Source of the DNA: Ephemerocybe angulata | Taxonomy: Eukaryota > Basidiomycota > Agaricomycetes > Agaricales > Psathyrellaceae | Length of the DNA stretch: 47,491 bases | Direction of reading: 5' to 3' | Assembly (NCBI GenBank): GCA_013368325.1 | Contig: JAACJK010000062.1 | Location: forward strand, 1 to 47,491 | Part shown: piece after piece, positions 41,909 through 47,491 of the stretch | Numbering within the stretch: position 1 is the first letter of the stretch | Layout of the letters: each line of letters starts with the position of its first letter | Notes under the pieces: generated by a model | The model's database searches: none | What the model was told of the DNA's origin: nothing | Seen by the model: the letters and a program-made list of their open reading frames with translations, nothing else | Program-made: the position numbers and the translations under genes

Positions 41909-43936
41909 ATGTATTTATCAATAATATTATTACCTTTATTAGGTTCAATAGTTTCAGGATTTCTGGGAAGAAAAGTAGGAGTTACAGGATCTAAAATAAT
42001 TACTTGTACTTGTTTAATTTTAACTTCTTTATTAATAAGTATAGCTTATTATGAAGTAGGAATAAGTGGAACAGTAGTAACAATAGATTTAGGAAGTTGG
42101 ATAGAATCAGAATTAATGCAAATCAAATGGGAATTTTATTTTGATCAATTAACAGTTTCTTTAGGTATAGCAGTAGTATATTGTTCAACTTTGATACATA
42201 TCTATACTATAGATTATTTATCTTCAGATCCTCATAATCAAAGATTTTTTTCTTATTTATCAGCCTTTACAGCAGGAATGTTATTTTTAATATGTGGTGG
42301 AAATTTCTTTGTAATGTTTGTAGGATGGGAAGCAATAGGAGTAGTATCTTATTTATTAATTAATTATTATTTTACTAGAATACAAGCAAATAAATCAGCC
42401 ATATTAGCCTTTACAATGAATAGAGGTGGAGATATGTTAATGAGTATAGGATTTTTTTCTATCTTTTCTTTATTAGGAACTTTAAATTATTCTCAAGTAT
42501 TTTCATTAATACCTTATATGAATGAAACTGCTATTACTATTATATCTTTATTATTATTAGGTGGTGCTTTAGCCAAAAGTGCTAATATACCTTTACATTC
42601 TTGGTTACCTGGAAGTATGGAAGCACCTACACCTGTAAGTGCCTTATTACATGCCGCAACACTGGTAACCGCAGGAATATATTTATTATTACGATGTTCA
42701 CCAATATTAGAATATAGTAGTACAACATTATTAATAATAACAATAATAGGAAGTAGTACAGCTTTTTTTGCTGGAACTGCAGGTTTATTACAAAATGATT
42801 TAAAAAGAATCATAGCTTTCAGTACTATATCTCAATTAGGATATATGATGATGGCAATTGGATTAAGTCAATATAATGTAGCTTTAATGCATACCGTTAA
42901 CCATGCTTTTTTTAAAGCCTTATTATTTTTAGGAGCTGGAGCAGTAATTCATTCATTTGCTGACGAACAAGATGTCAGAAAAATGGGTGGATTAATAAAA
43001 TTTTTACCATTTACTTATGCAGTAATGTTAACAGGAACTTTAAGTTTATTAGCTACTCCTTATTTAACAGGATTTTATAGTAAAGATTTAATTTTAGAAT
43101 TAGCTTTTGGTAATTATAGTTTTAGTGGTATGTTTGCTTATATTTTAGGTAGTCTAACAGCAGGAATAACTGCTTTTTATAGTTTTAGATTAATAAGTTT
43201 AGTTTTTTTAACTTATCCTAATGCACCTAAAAATTATTATTTAAATACTCATGAAAGTAATATAGCAACTATTATTCCTTTATTAATTTTATCTTTATTT
43301 AGTATATTTTTTGGTTATTTATTAAGTGATGTTTATGTGGGTGTAGGTTCTGATTTTTTTGCTAATTCTTTATTTACTCATCCTAATAATTTAACTTTAA
43401 TTGAAGCTGAATTTTCTTTAAATCCTTTTATTAAATTATTACCGGCTATTATTAGTTTTATTGGTGCTAGTTTAGCAATATATTTATATCATTTACAACC
43501 TCATTTCTTAATTAATTTAACTCCATTTAATAATAATAGTACTAGAAGATCTATTCCTATTAAATTATATAGTTTCTTTAATGGTAAATATTATTTTGAT
43601 ATTTTATATAATCATTTCTTAGTAAGTAAAGGTATGAAATTAGGTTATAAAATTTCTAAAGAAATAGATAGAGGTATTATTGAATTAATCGGACCTTACG
43701 GTTTATCTAATAATATTATCAATACTGGTAATAATATAGCTAAATTAGATACTGGTATAATAACTACTTATTCTTTATACATTAGTATAGCATTATTATC
43801 TTTATTAATTTTAGTTTTTACTCCTATTTTATTAAATATTTCTCTAGAAGAAAATTATATAACATCCTTATTAAAACAAGAAATGAGACTATTTATAATA
43901 TATTTAGCATCTACATTCTTTGTATTATCTGTTTAA
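41909..43936 (+). CDS. nad5: NADH dehydrogenase subunit 5
   Basis: Distal antiporter-like proton-pumping subunit of complex I, 675 residues with about 15 helices and the long lateral helix at the C-terminus. Landmarks: FFVMFVGWEAIGVVSYLLINYY with the key Glu, GALAKSANIPLHSWLPGSMEAPTPVSALLHAATLVTAG with conserved Lys and His, and NDLKRIIAFSTISQLGYMM. ATG start 3 bases after nad4L, TAA stop. No intron, no UGA. Length is normal for a fungal Nad5. Confidence 0.97.
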   Translation: MYLSIILLPLLGSIVSGFLGRKVGVTGSKIITCTCLILTSLLISIAYYEVGISGTVVTIDLGSWIESELMQIKWEFYFDQLTVSLGIAVVYCSTLIHIYTIDYLSSDPHNQRFFSYLSAFTAGMLFLICGGNFFVMFVGWEAIGVVSYLLINYYFTRIQANKSAILAFTMNRGGDMLMSIGFFSIFSLLGTLNYSQVFSLIPYMNETAITIISLLLLGGALAKSANIPLHSWLPGSMEAPTPVSALLHAATLVTAGIYLLLRCSPILEYSSTTLLIITIIGSSTAFFAGTAGLLQNDLKRIIAFSTISQLGYMMMAIGLSQYNVALMHTVNHAFFKALLFLGAGAVIHSFADEQDVRKMGGLIKFLPFTYAVMLTGTLSLLATPYLTGFYSKDLILELAFGNYSFSGMFAYILGSLTAGITAFYSFRLISLVFLTYPNAPKNYYLNTHESNIATIIPLLILSLFSIFFGYLLSDVYVGVGSDFFANSLFTHPNNLTLIEAEFSLNPFIKLLPAIISFIGASLAIYLYHLQPHFLINLTPFNNNSTRRSIPIKLYSFFNGKYYFDILYNHFLVSKGMKLGYKISKEIDRGIIELIGPYGLSNNIINTGNNIAKLDTGIITTYSLYISIALLSLLILVFTPILLNISLEENYITSLLKQEMRLFIIYLASTFFVLSV

Positions 43937-44623
43937 TTAAATAATTGGGCTATCTAATTTTTTTTGTATATCACTTTTTTTTCTATAAAGAAAAAAAGTC
44001 AATACAAAAAAAATAACTACTAATTTTTTTTACAAAAAAATAATCCAAGTCTTATTTTTATTCTGTTTTTATGATAAAAAAGTCAATAAATAAAAAATAA
44101 GCCCTGACCAGCACTTATTTTTGTTTTAACCCTTATCCAGTTATTTTTTTTATCACTTTTTTTCTATAAAGAAAAAAAGTAAATAAAAAATTAGAATGGC
44201 CAGTTATCACTTTTTTCCAGATATAAATAAAAAAAGTCAACTACTACAAAATTGATTAGTATCACTTTTTGATCTGTTACTTACTAATCCAGGCCTTAGG
44301 CCAGTTGTAGTAAAAAAAAAATTGATAAGGTTTTTATAACAAAAGTGATAGATTAAAATTACTTAATTTTTTTTTAAGAAAAACAAAAAAAAATAACTGA
44401 ACAGAAACAAAAATAAGTGCTGTTAGTAATATAAGTAAAATATATTTACTGGCCTTAATTATATTACTTACCGCAGGGTTTTTTATTTATAACTTTTTTT
44501 TTAAAAAACCCTGCGGTAAGTAACAAAAGTGATAAGGTAAAAAATAAGTAAATAAAAAAAATTACTGGCCATTCTAATTTTTTTTTGTATTTGTTACAAA
44601 AAAAATAACTGAAGGTTATTGAG
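43937..44623. repeat. Intergenic palindromes before nad2
   Basis: No gene is visible. Contents: nested GGGCTATCTAATTTTTTTTG palindrome (about 43947-44015), CCAGTTATTTTTTT...AATGGCCAG with a TATCAC hairpin inside (about 44136-44202), ACTAATCCAGGCCTTAGG with TTGATAAGG (about 44284-44332), a perfect 21-bp GC-cluster hairpin (44464-44523) and a CTGGCC-ATTC element ending 14 bases before the nad2 ATG. Confidence 0.8.
44464..44523. repeat. Perfect 21-bp GC-cluster hairpin
   Basis: TTACTTACCGCAGGG plus T6 (44464-44484) is exactly complementary to A6 plus CCCTGCGGTAAGTAA (44503-44523). This is the complete, two-armed form of the ACCCTGCGGTAAG cluster that elsewhere occurs as single arms. Confidence 0.9.
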
Positions 44624-46202
44624 ATGTTGTTTTCTACAATCTTAATTTTAATAGTGGCTAAGGCCCTTCCTTTAAAAAGAATAACTTCTATTCATTTTAC
44701 AAGAATTACTGCTATAATATTATTACTATCAGGTATATTAAGTTTTAATATCACATATATTCAGTCAATTGGATCTGGTATAGGATTATATAGTGGATTA
44801 TTTCAAATAACAAATTTAAGTAGTATGATTGAATTATTTTTATTAATAATAGGTTTTATGATTTTAATAGGTTGGCCTATTCTTAAAGAAGAAAGTAATC
44901 TTAATATAGATTATTCTATAATAGTATTATTTAGTACTTTAGGTTCAAGTTTATTAATTTCTAGTTTTGATTTAATTTCATTCTATTTAAGTATAGAATT
45001 ACAATCATTTGGATTATATATTTTAACTACTTTATATAGAAATTCAGAGATTCATGGAATAAATGCAAGTAATGCAGGTTTAAAATATTTCTTATTAGGT
45101 GGTTTCTCCTCCGCTATAATATTATTAGGTGCAGGTTTAATATATTCTTATACTGGATTAACTCAAATAGAATCAATATATACTTTAATAAGTAGTTCAA
45201 ATATGGATTATGTTATAACAGGTACTTTATTAGGTATTTTATTAATAGTTATAGGTTTATTATTTAAAATAGCTGCTGCTCCATTACATAATTGGTCTCC
45301 AGATGTATATGATGAAGCACCAACAATAGTAACAATTTGGTTAACAATAATGCCTAAAATATCTATATTAATATTATTATTAGAATTATATTCTCCTTTC
45401 GCTTCTTTAATTAATCCTTTAAGCTCTGGATTAGGATTGAATACATTTTTATTATTAAAAATTGTAATATTAATAAGTGCTATTTTTCTTTAATTTTAGG
45501 AACAGTTGTTGGTTTAGCTCAAAATAAAATAAAACGATTATTAGCCTATAGTACTATATCACATATAGGTTTTATTTTATTAGCTTTAGCTATAAATACT
45601 GAACAATCTATAGATTCATTTATCTTTTATTTATTTCAATATATTATTACTAATTTAAATATTTTTTTAATTTTATTAGCTATATCTTATATTAATTCTA
45701 TTCCTAAAATTTTTTCTAATTATTCTATAGAAATTTTAGATATTAGATTTTTAAACGATTTACAAGGTTTATTCTGGAAGAATCCTATATTAAGTTTAAC
45801 TTTAACTATTTCTTTATTCTCTATGGCTGGAATTCCTCCTTTAATTGGTTTCTTTTCTAAACAATTTGTATTAAATTCTGCCTTAGATCAAGGTTATTAT
45901 TTTATGAGTATATTAGCAATAATAGTTAGTGTAATAAGTGCTTCTTATTACTTAAAAATTATTAAAATTATGCATACCGATCCAAATGGACAGCTGGCCA
46001 TTCGGCCTGCAATAGATCAAATTAATTCTAATAAAATAATCACGGGACAGGAAGTAGGGTTGGTAACAACAATACATGGTCCAATTCATTTCATATTTTT
46101 ATTATTTCTTCTTTAACTTTATTCATATTATTTTTCATTTGTAAACCGATATTAATATTAAGTAGTACTCAAGTACTGTCTTTAACATTTTTTAAATTAT
46201 AA
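44624..46202 (+). CDS. nad2: NADH dehydrogenase subunit 2, two frameshifts as sequenced
   Basis: Antiporter-like complex I subunit. Landmarks: FDLISFYLSIELQSFGLYIL with the helix-5 Glu, LKYFLLGGFSSAIILLGAGL, FKIAAAPLHNWSPDVYDEAPT around Lys and His, KRLLAYSTISHIGF, then MAGIPPLIGFFSKQFV. The first frame stops at 45493, the next at 46116, and the last ends at TAA 46200-46202. One extra T in each of two T5 runs (45483-45487 and 46096-46100) yields one 526-residue frame, a normal fungal length, with IFSLILGTVVGLAQNKIKR across the first join. A repeat core (CAGCTGGCCATTCGGCCTGC, 45991-46010) is translated in frame as QLAIRPA. The stop overlaps the nad3 ATG by one base, the usual fungal nad2-nad3 link. 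Confidence 0.9.
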
Positions 46203-46589
46203 TGACAAATTTATTATTTTATTTATTTTTATTCCTATTTTAGCTTTATTTTATTAGCTTTAAATATTTTATTAGCTACTCATAATCCTGATGAAGCTAA
46301 AAATTCGACTTATGAATGTGGTTTTATAGCTTTACCTGAACAAACTCGTTCTACATTTCAAATACACTTTATGATTGTAGCTTTATTATTCTTAATTTTT
46401 GATTTAGAAATTTTATTATTATTTCCATTAGCTGTTTCTTTATATCAAATTTCCATTTTCGGTTTATCAATAGGAATTATTTTTTTCGTAGTTTTAACTA
46501 TTGGTTTTGTATTAGAAATAGGTAGTGGAGCTATTTCTCTGAATAATACTGGGATTAATCCCAGTCCTAATTTTTTAAAAAAAAAATAA
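46202..46589 (+). CDS. nad3: NADH dehydrogenase subunit 3, two frameshifts as sequenced
   Basis: Complex I membrane subunit with the TMH1-2 loop near the quinone site. ATG at 46202 overlaps the nad2 stop. The frame breaks twice near the start. One extra T in the T5 run 46226-46230 and another in the T4 run 46249-46252 give LFYLFFIPILALFLLALNIL. The conserved ATHNPDEAKNSTYECGF (loop Cys), FMIVALLFLIFDLEILLLFP and FVLEIGSGAISL follow. About 129 residues after correction. The tail beyond the usual end (NNTGINPSPNFLKKK) is encoded by a TGGGATTAATCCCA palindrome and an AATTTTTT/AAAAAA repeat arm, so repeat DNA supplies the stop codon. Confidence 0.88.
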
Positions 46590-47145
46590 GTAGCCCAATT
46601 ATCACTTTTTTTATATAAATAAAAAAAGTCAACTACTACAAAATTGATTAGACTATCTTTGTTGACTTTTTTTATCTATCTGTTGACTAATTTTAATCTA
46701 TCACTTTTTATTAACAATAAAAAAGTCAACAGATCAAATAAAGATACTGGCCCTTCTAATTTTTTTTTTAAAAAAAAAAAAATAACTGCAGATAAAAAAA
46801 GTGACTAAATAAACAAAAATAACCCTTTTGTTATACTTATTTCTGTTGTTATTAGATATAATTTCAGCATAATTTTTGTTTTGTTACTATCACTTACTAA
46901 TTAATTTTTTTTGTTAAAACAAACAAAAAAAACCTACCCTAGATATTGAAAAAATTAGTTTATTCCTATATAAGAAACAAAACACTTATTACTTACTTTT
47001 TTTTATGTTGACTTTTGTTCTTTTTATTTTTTTGTTTCACAAACAAGAACAAAAAATTAGGTAGCCCTGCTAATTTTATTCTAGTAGGGCGATTGCCCAA
47101 TTATTTTTTTAACAAAAAAAATTAGTAATAAAAGTGTTGAAATTA
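46590..47145. repeat. Intergenic palindromes before the circle junction
   Basis: No gene is visible. TATCAC/GTCAAC hairpins (46600-46632, about 46705-46733), CTGGCC-CTTCTAATTTTTT...AATAACTGCAG (about 46748-46790), a TACTAATTAATTTTTTTTG arm whose right half is replaced by AACCTACCC (46885-46945), GGGCGATTGCCC (47087-47098), then the short leader into the repeated tRNA-Ser. Confidence 0.7.
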
Positions 47146-47491
47146 GGGCATTTGGTCGAGTCTGGTTTATGGCGCTCGTCTTGAAAACGAGTACTTTCAA
47201 AAAAGTCGTCGGTTCGAATCCGACAGTGCCCGATTCCTTCATTTTTTTTCTGTTTGTATCTCTTTTGCGACCTAGTACTACAGATCGAAAAAGAAAGTCA
47301 ACAGAAAAATAGGGTGAAGGAATGGAGGGAGTTCAAAAGTGGTTATTGAGGTTTCTAGATTCCCCGAGACTTAAGTTATGAGGTTAAAATTAAAAAAGGT
47401 GCTTATTCAAATTCATGTTAATAGACGGCCTATTCTACTCTTGGAAAGTCGCTAAGGAAAAGAGGAGAAAGAAAGTTGAAACTGAAAAAAA
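47143..47491. repeat. Terminal overlap with bases 2-356
   Basis: The last 349 bases repeat the first 356 except for length differences: T5/T4 near 122-126, A4/A3 near 155, A7/A5 near 166-172, and two bases in GACTTAACAG versus GACTTAAG near 237. No substitutions were seen after base 2. This fits a circular molecule assembled with an untrimmed end. Confidence 0.93.
47146..47232 (+). tRNA. trnS(uga): tRNA-Ser(UGA), second reading of the same gene
   Basis: Identical over its length to 5-91. It belongs to the terminal overlap of the linearised circle and should not be counted as a second gene. Confidence 0.9.

Noticed and set aside
42514..42813. 99-codon - strand frame inside nad5
   Set aside because: Antisense shadow of a highly conserved nad5 segment.
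47143..47491. Terminal direct repeat of a linear chromosome
   Set aside because: It repeats a tRNA and unique flank with only indel differences, as expected from an untrimmed circular assembly.

Overview
This window is a complete fungal mitochondrial genome, most likely from a basidiomycete (probably Agaricomycotina). It carries the full fungal set: cox1-3, cob, nad1-6 and nad4L, atp6, atp8 and atp9, rps3, both rRNAs and 25 tRNA genes covering all 20 amino acids. Genes lie on both strands, and there is a plasmid-type family B DNA polymerase (dpoB). The lineage call rests on gene content, two-strand layout and the style of the Cox1 and Rps3 proteins; it is inference. The last 349 bases repeat bases 2-356, so the molecule is a circle of about 47.1 kb whose ends were not trimmed.

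Layout: + strand tRNA-Ser, Arg, Ser, Tyr, Met, then atp8, cox1 and orphan orf165. rps3 and a tRNA-Met follow on the - strand, then + strand cox3, tRNA-Cys and nad4. From 12 to 32.6 kb everything is on the - strand: dpoB, tRNA-Ile, Leu, Trp, Ala, rns, a possible 46-codon ORF, nad1, orf249 overlapping the end of cob, cob, tRNA-His, Gln, Thr, Phe, Glu, Met, Asn, Pro, nad6, tRNA-Asp, orf242, cox2 and orf265. From about 33 kb all is on the + strand again: rnl, orf248, atp9, tRNA-Lys, Leu, Arg, atp6, tRNA-Val, Gly, nad4L-nad5 and nad2-nad3. No group I or II introns and no homing endonucleases are seen.

The intergenic DNA is almost entirely short AT-rich palindromes in a few families, inserted into one another's loops up to three deep. 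They also sit inside rnl and, in frame, inside nad2, nad6, rps3 and orphan ORFs. Three paralogous copies of the cox3 5' leader show the same site with and without insertions, which is direct evidence that the elements accumulate in hairpin loops.

Two other signals stand out. The cox3 leader is triplicated, and two copies now drive unrelated orphan ORFs (orf165, orf242); part of the cox1 leader is likewise copied upstream of orf248. In addition, in-frame UGA occurs only in accessory ORFs (dpoB, orf165, orf248, orf249, orf265), while the only tRNA-Trp has a CCA anticodon and the core genes use UGG alone.

Sequence quality limits the reading. atp6, nad2 (twice), nad3 (twice) and rps3 each need one extra T or A in a homopolymer, and the duplicated ends differ from each other mostly by homopolymer length. 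These frameshifts are most likely sequencing errors.
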